Below are positions 1 to 5,388 of a DNA stretch of 5,388 nt, piece by piece. The DNA lies in assembly GCA_029548025.1 (NCBI GenBank), contig JAKPOE010000079.1:1-5388 (forward strand), written 5' to 3'. Position numbers and translations under genes: made by a program. Under the pieces are notes generated by a model, which was not told the origin of the DNA, did not search any database, and was given only the letters and a program-made list of their open reading frames with translations. This DNA is from Spirochaetota bacterium. Lineage in GTDB: Bacteria; Spirochaetota; UBA4802; UB4802. How positions within the stretch are numbered: the first letter of the stretch is position 1; each line of letters opens with the position of its first letter.

Positions 1-185
1 CAATGACATCTATTTTAGTTACCCAGGATCTTGCAGTTGCGGAAAAAACAGCTCACAGGATAGGTTTATTACATAATGGCATGATTATTGTTGATTGCAG
101 TGCAGATGAATTTTTTACTAAAACAAATCCATATGCAAAACAATTTATAGATGGCGATAGCGAAGGACCAATAGAAATTATATAA
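1..185 (+). CDS. MlaF-like ABC transporter ATP-binding protein, C-terminal end (partial)
   Basis: The frame is open at the left edge, so this is the tail of a longer gene; the ATG at 3-5 is most likely an internal Met. About 60 residues are visible. They show the strand leading to the switch (H-loop) position, read as ILVTQDL, the helix after it, the strand IGLLHNGMII, and an ending NPYAKQFIDG...EGPIEI. The 'NPY.rQFi.G..eGPi' ending is characteristic of MlaF/Ttg2A-type ATPases, cytoplasmic subunits that power retrograde phospholipid transport between outer and inner membranes with MlaE and MlaD. Walker A, signature and Walker B lie outside the window. Odd point: the H-loop His of the family ('VTHDL') is Gln here (codon 24-26). 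Other phospholipid or amino-acid importer ATPases are possible but fit the C-terminus less well. Confidence 0.8.
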   Translation, partial: MTSILVTQDLAVAEKTAHRIGLLHNGMIIVDCSADEFFTKTNPYAKQFIDGDSEGPIEII

Positions 186-327
186 ACAGCATGGTGCTAC
201 TATAATGTGAATGTACATCGTCGCAGTGATGTAATTGTTGATGTGGTACGCTCTTCAATCGTTATTTGATGAACTATGAAACAATGAATGGAAGTGATTG
301 ATAGTTAGATTTATGAACAAAATATAT
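186..327. other. Intergenic stretch with a weak inverted repeat
   Basis: No convincing gene is seen between the ABC ATPase stop and the ilvE promoter. A 6-bp perfect inverted repeat (TACATC at 214-219, GATGTA at 228-233, 8-base loop) lies 28 bases after the stop codon, but no T-run follows it, so it does not make a convincing intrinsic terminator. A TATAAT hexamer near 201-206 has no partner -35 box. Frame +3 stays open for about 28 codons after the ATPase stop, but its translation resembles nothing I recognise. Confidence 0.4.
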
Positions 328-356
328 TTGACAGCATGCTCATTAATTGCTACATT
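328..356 (+). promoter_or_regulatory. Sigma-70-type promoter for ilvE
   Basis: A perfect -35 hexamer TTGACA (328-333) is followed after exactly 17 bases by TACATT (351-356), a 5/6 match to the -10 consensus. Transcription would start near 362-364 and give a leader of about 67 bases before the preferred ilvE start. It is the best promoter upstream of ilvE and could also drive the HEPN/nucleotidyltransferase pair, which begins 33 bases after ilvE. The call rests on hexamers and spacing only. Confidence 0.65.
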
Positions 357-382
357 GAATAATAATGGCGTATTATATTTTT

Positions 383-414
383 AGCCATATCATTATGTAT
401 GGTTTTTATTTTTT
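383..414 (+). terminator. Terminator-like hairpin in the ilvE leader
   Basis: The arms at 383-390 and 397-404 can pair (core CCATA/TATGG, extended by A-T and G-T pairs) around a 6-base loop, and the next bases (405-414) are nearly all T. The shape is that of a small intrinsic terminator, placed between the promoter and the ilvE ribosome-binding site. The stem is short and AT-rich, so it may be fortuitous. If real it could act as an attenuator or as a partial terminator that limits ilvE expression. I see no leader peptide rich in Leu, Val and Ile codons and no T-box. Confidence 0.25.
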
Positions 415-429
415 ATGGGGGTTAAAAAG

Positions 430-1467
430 ATGCAAACTGAACGTACAAAATCTGATCTTGACTGGAAGAATCTCCCATTTGGATATACTAAAACAGACTA
501 TAATATCAGATATTATTACCGGGATGGTAAATGGTCTGCAGGCGAGTTGTCATCAGAGGAAACTATACCAATTCATATTGCTGCTCCAGGACTTCACTAT
601 GGGCAACAGGCTTTTGAGGGGTTAAAGGTATTTGAAACAGTTGATAAGCGTATTGTAGCATTCAGACCTGAGGAAAATGCCAGACGTATGAAGGTTAGCT
701 GCGAACGTATATGTATTCCTGAACTCCCTATGGAATTGTTTATGGAAGCCGTGGAGAAAGTTGTTGCTGCTAATACAAAATATATTCCGCCGTATGGGAC
801 AGGGGCCAGTTTGTATGTGCGCCCGGTTATATATGGTGCTGGTGCAAAGGTAGGGCTTGGCCCGGCAAGTGAGTATGTTTTTATAGTATTTGCTACACCT
901 GTTGGACCGTATTATAAAGGCGGTTTTAAGCCAGTGAAAGCATTGGTAGTAGAACAATTTGACAGAGCTGCTCCCAATGGTGTTGGTGATTGTAAGGTTG
1001 GAGGAAACTATGCTGCTGGTTTGCGTGGCGATGAATATGCTAAAAAATTAGGATTTCCTGTTCCGCTGTATCTTGACCCCAAAGAAAAGAAATATGTAGA
1101 TGAATTTGGAACATCAAACTTCATTGCGATCAAAGGTAATACCTATCTTACTCCTGAATCAAGTTCGATACTACCCAGTATAACCAATAAAAGTTTAATG
1201 GATATTGCTGCGCTGTTAGGGATGAATGTTGAAAAAAGACCAATTGCGATTGATGAGGTAGAGCATTTTGATGAAGTTGGCGCTGTTGGAACAGCAGCGG
1301 TAGTATCACCGGTATGCAGTATTCATTATCGTGATAAAATATTTACATTTTGCGATGAGGATAAAGCTGGCCCGGTATTAACAAGGCTTTATGAATATCT
1401 GACTAAATTGCAGACAGGTGAAATAAAAGATACCTTTGGCTGGTTGCATGAGATTGTAGTTGAGTAA
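430..1467 (+). CDS. ilvE: Branched-chain amino acid aminotransferase
   Basis: This is a class IV, fold type I PLP-dependent aminotransferase that interconverts Leu, Ile and Val with their 2-oxo acids, using glutamate/2-oxoglutarate; it acts in the cytoplasm at the last step of branched-chain synthesis. The protein is 345 residues, normal for the longer BCAT type (Bacillus/eukaryote-like). Family landmarks appear in order: FGYTKTDYN near the N-terminus, LHYGQQAFEGLK at about residues 55-66, the PLP Lys in GDCKVGGNYAAGL (K189), DEFGTSNF (E225) and GTAAVVSPV near residue 290. The start at 430 is preferred over the in-frame ATG at 415 because GGGGG (417-421, able to pair with the anti-SD through one G-U) sits 8 bases upstream of 430, while 415 has no SD; starting at 415 would add five residues (MGVKK). 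All catalytic landmarks are intact. It is probably first in a transcript that includes the HEPN and nucleotidyltransferase genes. Confidence 0.95.
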   Translation: MQTERTKSDLDWKNLPFGYTKTDYNIRYYYRDGKWSAGELSSEETIPIHIAAPGLHYGQQAFEGLKVFETVDKRIVAFRPEENARRMKVSCERICIPELPMELFMEAVEKVVAANTKYIPPYGTGASLYVRPVIYGAGAKVGLGPASEYVFIVFATPVGPYYKGGFKPVKALVVEQFDRAAPNGVGDCKVGGNYAAGLRGDEYAKKLGFPVPLYLDPKEKKYVDEFGTSNFIAIKGNTYLTPESSSILPSITNKSLMDIAALLGMNVEKRPIAIDEVEHFDEVGAVGTAAVVSPVCSIHYRDKIFTFCDEDKAGPVLTRLYEYLTKLQTGEIKDTFGWLHEIVVE

Positions 1468-1500
1468 AGTGTTTTTTATTCATTTTGGAGCATAGATAGC

Positions 1501-1806
1501 ATGAATAATCAAGATATCTGCTGGATACAAAGGTTTAAACATCTCATGCAAGCGTTTCTTCAATTAGAAAAAGCAATTCATCTTGCTAATCAGCGTTCAT
1601 TAACAGAATTGGAGGAGCAAGGCTTGATACAAAGTTTTGAATATACGCATGAGCTGGCATGGAATGTGTTTAAAGATTTCCTTGAAGAGCAGGGTATTCA
1701 GACTTTATATGGTTCAAAAGATACAACCAGAGAAGCCTTCAGGCGAGGATTAATTGAGAATGGTGAAATCTGGATGGATATGATAAAAAGTAGAAATTTG
1801 ACATAA
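1501..1806 (+). CDS. HEPN-domain protein, HI0074/HepT-like, truncated by an in-frame stop
   Basis: The 101 residues match the start of the 'nucleotidyltransferase substrate-binding' HEPN family: DICWIQRFKHLMQAFLQLEKAI at the N-terminus, FEYTHELAWNVFKDFLEEQG around residues 47-66, then TTREAFRRGLIENGEIWMDMIKSRNLT. Full family members run to about 140-145 residues and continue 'RNxTSHTY...'. Here TAA at 1804-1806 falls directly after RNLT, and the same frame then continues with R-T-Y-H-S-E-L-A to 1926. The frame is otherwise clean, so this is one gene broken by a single nonsense codon (TCA to TAA would suffice). GGAG (1487-1490) lies 10 bases before the ATG. HEPN proteins of this type form all-helical dimers; in HepT/MntA systems HepT is an RNase toxin with an Rx4HxY motif. 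Truncation removes the rest of the motif and the last helix, so the short product is probably non-functional. Confidence 0.85.
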   Translation: MNNQDICWIQRFKHLMQAFLQLEKAIHLANQRSLTELEEQGLIQSFEYTHELAWNVFKDFLEEQGIQTLYGSKDTTREAFRRGLIENGEIWMDMIKSRNLT

Positions 1807-1926
1807 CGTACCTATCATAGTGAACTTGCTCAGGAGATAATAAAGAGGATAAAAGAAAGTTATTTCGAGGAGTTGAAACGTTTTATAGAAAAAATTAAAT
1901 TACTATATAACAACCAGATATCATGA
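1807..1926 (+). pseudogene. Detached C-terminal part of the HEPN gene
   Basis: In the same frame as the HEPN CDS and directly after its TAA, 39 sense codons remain before TGA (1924-1926). They encode RTYHSELAQEIIKRIKES, then a Phe/Glu/Lys-rich amphipathic helix, as expected for the final helix of the HI0074 family. With the upstream part, the ancestral gene would span 1501-1926 and encode about 141 residues, the normal length. The final TGA overlaps the ATG of the nucleotidyltransferase as ATGA, which is typical of these pairs and supports this as the original gene end. At the position where family members have His (Rx4H), the codon is CGT (Arg); the Tyr of the motif is still present. This segment would be made only by readthrough. 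Confidence 0.8.
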
Positions 1927-2231
1927 ATTTTGGATTAAGCAATACTATAATAGAACAAATTTGTTCTGTTTTTTCTAAACATCCCGTTGTGGAAAAAGTT
2001 ATTATATATGGTTCCAGGGCAAAGGGTAATTATAAAAATGGTTCAGATATTGATATTGCCCTTATTGGCGGAAAAGATCTTACGGTTGATGTCATGTTTA
2101 TTATTATAGAAGAAATTGATGATCTTTTTTTACCCTATACATTTGATATATCATTATTACGATATATTAATGATCATGATGTGCTGGATCATATCAAAAG
2201 AGTTGGTAAAGTATTTTACAAAAAGAAATAA
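1923..2231 (+). CDS. Minimal nucleotidyltransferase (MNT), HI0073/MntA-like
   Basis: A 102-residue single-domain nucleotidyltransferase of the pol beta superfamily. The active-site signature is complete: GS at residues 30-31 (IIYGSRAKG), ten residues, then DID with Asp42 and Asp44, and a third Asp at position 75 (TFDISLL). This fits the GSx10DxD pattern of MntA antitoxins, which inactivate a HEPN partner by adding AMP to a Tyr in the Rx4HxY motif; older annotations call the family 'DNA polymerase beta domain'. The start is forced: an in-frame TAA lies at 1908-1910 and the next in-frame Met is residue 58. No Shine-Dalgarno is visible, and the ATG overlaps the TGA of the original HEPN frame, so translation probably relied on coupling. 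The enzyme looks intact although its HEPN partner is interrupted. Whether it acts as antitoxin or on another target cannot be told. Confidence 0.88.
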   Translation: MNFGLSNTIIEQICSVFSKHPVVEKVIIYGSRAKGNYKNGSDIDIALIGGKDLTVDVMFIIIEEIDDLFLPYTFDISLLRYINDHDVLDHIKRVGKVFYKKK

Positions 2232-2259
2232 AACCCTTACCGCAATTTTCCTACATTTG

Positions 2260-2288
2260 TTGAATAAAAATAGATTGTGTGCTATAGT
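2260..2288 (+). promoter_or_regulatory. Extended -10 promoter for the hybrid kinase
   Basis: TTGAAT (2260-2265) is followed after 17 bases by TATAGT (2283-2288), and the bases just before the -10 read TGC, giving an extended -10 (TGnTATAGT). Transcription would begin near 2295, leaving about 37 bases before the preferred ATG at 2332. It lies after the nucleotidyltransferase stop codon, so the kinase can be expressed apart from the ilvE-HEPN-MNT transcript. No intrinsic terminator was seen between 2232 and 2260. Confidence 0.6.
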
Positions 2289-2331
2289 CTCTAATAGATT
2301 CTTATAGAAATAATTGTACCCGGAATTATAT

Positions 2332-3936
2332 ATGCTAAGTAAACAGCAATATGCCTTATTGCTTGACACTTTTAAATCAGCCCAAAATGCAAAAAACAGT
2401 GATGCTTTTCTTTCAGATATTGTTGATTTACTTTATAATGAATTAAAACCTATTTCAGTTTCTGTATATACGCTGGTTGGCGATGAACGTTTGGTATTGC
2501 ATCATGAAGCTGGTAAGAATTTTGATGAACTGGTTGTTAATATTTATAATTTTTCGCTTATTGTCCGTAAAGCAATTAAAAAAAAGAGCGTATTATTTTT
2601 ACCAACATCAAAACCATTCCAGAACGATGACATAAACATATCCGTTGCAATTATTCCTCTTTTGCATTCTGATATAGTGGTGGGGATGATATGTCTGGTG
2701 TTCCCATTGGAGGAATTGCAGCATATACAAAATAGCACACCATTTTTCACACTCATAGGTAAAATAGCAGGCACAATACGATATTATCAAACAGGGCTTA
2801 AAGTAGCTAAAGCTGATACTGCTGAAGAGGAGTTTGAGCAAAAGATAACAAGCTTAAGGGTATTGGCGCAGGGTGTGGCACATGAATTTAATAATATACT
2901 GGCGGTTATTAAAGGATATGCTGAACTTTTGCTGATGAATGAAGCTGTTGACGAATCCGTAAAGGAAGCAGTTGCTATCATTGATAAGCAAACCATCCGT
3001 GGCTCTTCACTCATTGACAGGCTTAGTGTATTTGTTACCGGCAAAGAAATTTCTTTTGAGTATTGTTCAATAAATGATTTAATCAAAGAGATAGTGGATG
3101 TACAACGATTTACACTGGAAAAAGAATCAATTGAATGTAAATTAAAATTAGGTAAAGTTCCGGAAGTATTTGTAGATGCACGACAGATTAAAGAGGTATT
3201 GCTCAATTTGATTACTCATGCACGTTCAGCAATCAAACCAAATAAAAAAGGAACTGTCACTATTGAAACATCGTTTAACCGTGATGCAGTTATATTGAAG
3301 TTTGTCAATGACGGTGTTCCGGTATTCTGGGACAATGAAGATCCTGATAAAATCAAAGCTACCAATGGGGTTGATAGCGTAGGTAATGGAATAAGTTTAG
3401 CTATTGCTTTTGGAATTATGAAAAGCCATGGCGGGGATATGACACTATGTCATGATCCGTCAAGATGTAATGAGGTAACCATATATTTTAAAAAATTTAA
3501 TCCTTCATTTGCTGATGCTGAAAAAAAAGAAGAAAAAGAGATGCTGTATTTAGGCGAAATCAGGATATTGATAGTGGATGATGAGGAGCCAATTCGACAA
3601 TTTTTGTCATCAGCTTTTGAACGTATGGGATACCATGTTTTAACAACTGATAATGGACAGGAAGCTATTGATATTTGCACATTTGAGAATATTGATATTG
3701 TGTTTTTAGATTATCTTATGCCGGGGCATAAAGGTGATACAGTATTTAAATCAATACACGATGTCAGTCCTGCCACTGATGTTGTATTTATTACAGGAGT
3801 TGATTCAATACCTGATATCGACAAACTATTGATGATGGGCTTAGAGGGTGTTCTCCGAAAACCGTTCAAGATAGATACAATTATTAAACTTACCAATGAG
3901 ATTATGGCACGCAGATACAACACTTTACAGGAATAA
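2332..3936 (+). CDS. Soluble GAF-containing hybrid sensor histidine kinase with C-terminal receiver domain
   Basis: The protein has 534 residues and no membrane segment, so it is cytoplasmic. In order: a GAF-like sensor (about 24-150; core VAIIPLLHSDIVVGMICLVF), HisKA (about 174-235; AHEFNNILAVIKGYAELLL with phospho-acceptor His184), HATPase_c (about 280-388), a charged linker (KKEEKE), and a receiver domain (about 409-525). The receiver is complete: acidic pair Asp416/Asp417, phospho-acceptor Asp460 (FLDYLMPG), Thr488 and Lys510 (RKPF). The ATPase domain is not: the N box reads NLITHA, with His296 where Mg-binding Asn is expected; after Asp327 of the G1 box the usual NGPG reads GVPV; no F box is seen; G2 survives as GNGISL. 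ATG 2332 with GGA seven bases upstream is chosen over the in-frame TTG at 2314, which lacks an SD and would add six residues. The input signal and output partner are unknown, as no DNA-binding regulator lies in the window. Confidence 0.88.
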   Translation: MLSKQQYALLLDTFKSAQNAKNSDAFLSDIVDLLYNELKPISVSVYTLVGDERLVLHHEAGKNFDELVVNIYNFSLIVRKAIKKKSVLFLPTSKPFQNDDINISVAIIPLLHSDIVVGMICLVFPLEELQHIQNSTPFFTLIGKIAGTIRYYQTGLKVAKADTAEEEFEQKITSLRVLAQGVAHEFNNILAVIKGYAELLLMNEAVDESVKEAVAIIDKQTIRGSSLIDRLSVFVTGKEISFEYCSINDLIKEIVDVQRFTLEKESIECKLKLGKVPEVFVDARQIKEVLLNLITHARSAIKPNKKGTVTIETSFNRDAVILKFVNDGVPVFWDNEDPDKIKATNGVDSVGNGISLAIAFGIMKSHGGDMTLCHDPSRCNEVTIYFKKFNPSFADAEKKEEKEMLYLGEIRILIVDDEEPIRQFLSSAFERMGYHVLTTDNGQEAIDICTFENIDIVFLDYLMPGHKGDTVFKSIHDVSPATDVVFITGVDSIPDIDKLLMMGLEGVLRKPFKIDTIIKLTNEIMARRYNTLQE

Positions 3937-3945
3937 AGCCTGCCC

Positions 3946-4143
3946 TTACTCTGACTTGATAACTCGTTCTGCCTGCAATGCTAAATATTTGACCAATGTT
4001 GGTTCGTTGATATATCCTAAATTCATAAGTATTATACCAATAAGCCCTCCATCACGTTTCTGGATAGCAAGAGCTTCATTGAGCTGCTCCTTGGTTATAA
4101 CAGAATCTTCTACAAGTATTTCACCCAATAGTGGTTTAGCCAT
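3946..4143 (-). CDS. Free-standing mini-MshEN (GspE/PilB N-terminal-like) protein
   Basis: A 65-residue protein made of two tandem copies of the motif found at the N-terminus of type II secretion/type IV pilus ATPases (MshEN, T2SSE_N): first copy residues 5-28 (LLGEILVEDSVIT...ALAIQ), second 34-57 (LIGIILMNLGYIN...LALQ). Each is 24 residues and they are exactly 5 apart, as in c-di-GMP-binding MshEN domains. No ATPase follows, so it is a stand-alone domain. The Arg that opens each motif in c-di-GMP binders is Leu here (residues 5 and 34), and the mid-motif Gly of copy 1 is Ser14, so ligand binding is doubtful. ATG at 4143 is chosen because AAGGAGG lies 4 bases upstream; the in-frame TTG at 4158 would include that SD within the gene. 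It follows glpK after 63 bases and ends 9 bases from the convergent kinase stop. Cellular role unknown. Confidence 0.8.
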   Translation of the reverse strand: MAKPLLGEILVEDSVITKEQLNEALAIQKRDGGLIGIILMNLGYINEPTLVKYLALQAERVIKSE

Positions 4144-4147
4144 AGTG

Positions 4148-4154
4148 CCTCCTT
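4148..4154 (-). promoter_or_regulatory. Strong Shine-Dalgarno that fixes the mini-MshEN start
   Basis: Read on the - strand this is AAGGAGG, a near-perfect anti-SD match, ending 4 bases before the ATG at 4143-4141. It is the strongest ribosome-binding site in the window and suggests that the small protein is really translated. It also rules against the upstream TTG (4158-4156) as the start. Confidence 0.75.
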
Positions 4155-4176
4155 GCAAGAGTAAATGTTGATGTAC

Positions 4177-4182
4177 ATTATA
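4177..4182 (-). promoter_or_regulatory. Possible -10 element upstream of the mini-MshEN gene
   Basis: On the - strand the gap between glpK and the small gene holds a perfect TATAAT, 33 bases before the ATG. No good -35 box stands at 16-18 bases upstream (the 17-base position reads TTACTT), so the promoter would be weak or activator-dependent. The gene may equally be transcribed by readthrough from glpK. Confidence 0.3.
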
Positions 4183-4206
4183 TTCAATGTTATACCGATA
4201 AGTAAA

Positions 4207-5388
4207 TTATAATAATCGCCTGACAGCATTCTTCCATAAATTAATTTCACGCTGTCTGGCTGTTTCATTCATTGATGGATTATATCGTTTTGCAATTTTA
4301 TTAAATTTTGCTACTTCGTCGATGGTATTATAAACATTGCCGGTAATTCCTGCTAAATATGCTGCTCCCAATGCTGTTGATTCGGTAATTTCGGGTAGCA
4401 AGAGCGGTATACCCAGTATGTCAGACTGATATTGCATCAGGTATGTGTCACGGGTTGCACCTCCATCCACTCTGAGTTCATGGATGTTTTTTCCTGAATC
4501 GCTTTGCATAGCTTCAAGGAGTTCATACGATTGCAAAGCAGTGGACTTAACCGCAGCACGAACAATCTGCTCGGGTGTTGTATCACGGGTTAAGCCAAAG
4601 ATTGCACCGCGTGCATCCATTTTCCAATAAGGTGCACCCAATCCCACAAATGCCGGGACAAATACAACCTCATCTTCTTTATTTACTGAAAGTGAAACCT
4701 TCTCAGCATCGGAGCTTTTTTCAATGAATTTCATGTAATCACGAAGCCATTGGACTACAGCACCGCCAATAAATACCGAGCCCTCAAATGCAAAAACTGG
4801 CTGGCCCTTGTTGTCACAGGTTAATGTGGTAACCAGGCCGTGTTTTGACAGTATCCATTCGTTCCCCATGTTGAGAAGCATAAAACAGCCGGTACCATAG
4901 GTATTTTTTGAAGTTCCTTCAAATACGCAGTTTTGTCCTACCATTGCTGCCTGCTGGTCACCGGCTATGCCACCTATGGTAATTGCATCAGGCAATCCGG
5001 GCACTCCCTGTGTTTCGCCAAAATATGAGGCAGATTCCCTCACTTCAGGCAAAATTGTGCGCGGTACGTTGAGTATTTCAAGGAGCTCCAGGTCCCAGCT
5101 TTTGTTTTTGATATTAAACATCAATGTTCGTGATGCATTGGTATAATCGGTTTTGTGTGATTTTCCACCGGTAAGTTTCCATAAAATCCATGTGTCGATA
5201 GTTCCAAATAACAATTTGCCACTTTTTGCTAAATCACGAGCCCCCCTGACATTATCAAGCATCCACTTAACTTTGGTGCCGGAGAAATATGCATCAATGA
5301 CAAGCCCTGTCTTTTCTCTGAATAGTTCTTCGTAGCCAGCTTCTTTAAGCTGATTGCATATATCGGTAGTTCTGCGGCACTGCCATAC
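4207..5388 (-). CDS. glpK: Glycerol kinase (5' end beyond the window)
   Basis: ATP-dependent glycerol kinase (FGGY family) makes sn-glycerol 3-phosphate from glycerol in the cytoplasm. The frame stays open to the right edge: the visible 393 residues begin VWQCRRTTDIC and include the codons before the Met at 5262, which is internal. Comparison with the usual ~500 residues suggests about 100 N-terminal residues lie outside. Visible landmarks: the first FGGY signature FSGTKVKWMLDN (local residues ~36-47), GTIDTWILWKLTGG, the catalytic-base Asp in GIAGDQQAAM (codon 4959-4957), NTYGTGCFML, the second FGGY region from GLGAPYWKMDARGAIFG onward, and the nucleotide-binding VDGGATRDTYL. The C-terminus is complete with TAA at 4209-4207. 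Nothing appears broken. The first visible stretch has Cys where many homologues have Ser (VWQSR), unlikely to matter. No glpF or glpD is within view. Confidence 0.96.
   Translation of the reverse strand, partial: VWQCRRTTDICNQLKEAGYEELFREKTGLVIDAYFSGTKVKWMLDNVRGARDLAKSGKLLFGTIDTWILWKLTGGKSHKTDYTNASRTLMFNIKNKSWDLELLEILNVPRTILPEVRESASYFGETQGVPGLPDAITIGGIAGDQQAAMVGQNCVFEGTSKNTYGTGCFMLLNMGNEWILSKHGLVTTLTCDNKGQPVFAFEGSVFIGGAVVQWLRDYMKFIEKSSDAEKVSLSVNKEDEVVFVPAFVGLGAPYWKMDARGAIFGLTRDTTPEQIVRAAVKSTALQSYELLEAMQSDSGKNIHELRVDGGATRDTYLMQYQSDILGIPLLLPEITESTALGAAYLAGITGNVYNTIDEVAKFNKIAKRYNPSMNETARQREINLWKNAVRRLL

Noticed and set aside
214..233. An inverted repeat after the ABC ATPase gene, considered as an intrinsic terminator.
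   Set aside because: The stem is only 6 bp with an 8-base loop and no T-run follows.
365..625. An 86-codon + strand ORF beginning near the predicted ilvE transcription start, considered as a leaderless or leader-peptide gene.
   Set aside because: It runs some 200 bases into ilvE in another frame, has no SD and a composition rich in Tyr/Phe rather than Leu/Val/Ile, and resembles no known protein; it is best read as a shadow of ilvE and its leader.
622..957. A 111-codon - strand ORF opposite ilvE.
   Set aside because: It is antisense to a highly conserved aminotransferase region and has no recognisable domain or ribosome-binding site.
1444..1470. A possible internal promoter for the HEPN gene (TTGCAT ... 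TAAAGT).
   Set aside because: The spacer is only 15 bases and both hexamers are imperfect; cotranscription with ilvE across a 33-base gap explains expression more simply.
1804..1806. Stop-codon recoding (an alternative genetic code or a special amino acid) as the explanation for the TAA in the HEPN gene.
   Set aside because: TAA ends ilvE, the MNT, kinase, MshEN-like and glpK genes in this window, and TAA is not the codon for selenocysteine or pyrrolysine; simple mutation or a sequence error is more likely.
2787..3206. A 139-codon - strand ORF opposite the kinase gene.
   Set aside because: It is Ser/Thr-rich, a typical antisense translation, and lies fully within a well-supported + strand HisKA/HATPase coding region.
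3896..4171. A 91-codon + strand ORF over the kinase end and mini-MshEN gene.
   Set aside because: It is antisense to the mini-MshEN gene, which has a perfect SD and clear repeat motifs; the + strand translation shows no domain.

Overview
This AT-rich window reads as ordinary chromosome from a Gram-negative bacterium. A spirochaete or another AT-rich diderm is my best guess, from the general style of the proteins; no rRNA or other marker fixes the lineage. The first 185 bases are the end of a MlaF-like ATPase of an outer-membrane lipid-trafficking ABC system, which supports a diderm cell. No rRNA, tRNA, insertion sequence, CRISPR array or phage gene was seen.

Layout on the + strand: the 3' end of the MlaF-like ATPase gene (1-185); a 244-base gap holding a near-consensus sigma-70-type promoter and an AT-rich leader with a terminator-like hairpin; a branched-chain aminotransferase gene (ilvE, 430-1467); a HEPN/minimal-nucleotidyltransferase pair of the HI0074/HI0073 (HepT/MntA-like) kind (1501-2231); and, behind its own promoter, a soluble hybrid sensor histidine kinase with GAF, HisKA, HATPase_c and REC parts (2332-3936). 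On the - strand, converging on the kinase: the 3' three-quarters of glpK, glycerol kinase (4207-5388, running off the right edge), and downstream of it a 65-residue free-standing protein that resembles a c-di-GMP-binding MshEN domain (3946-4143).

ilvE and glpK are conventional metabolic genes. The interest lies in the three small or signalling loci. The HEPN gene is interrupted by an in-frame TAA inside its presumed catalytic/AMPylation motif, and the codon where the motif His is expected reads Arg. Its reading frame otherwise continues without interruption for 39 codons and overlaps the nucleotidyltransferase start as ATGA, so this looks like a recently broken toxin-antitoxin-type pair. The hybrid kinase keeps its phospho-acceptor His and a complete receiver domain but lacks the Mg-binding Asn of the N box and the G1 glycines, so it may act as a phosphatase, scaffold or pseudokinase. 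The mini-MshEN protein keeps the exact 24-5-24 repeat spacing but has lost both repeat-initial arginines.

Functional links between these neighbours are not demonstrated by the sequence. ilvE and the HEPN/nucleotidyltransferase pair are close enough (33-base gap) to share a transcript; the kinase has its own promoter.
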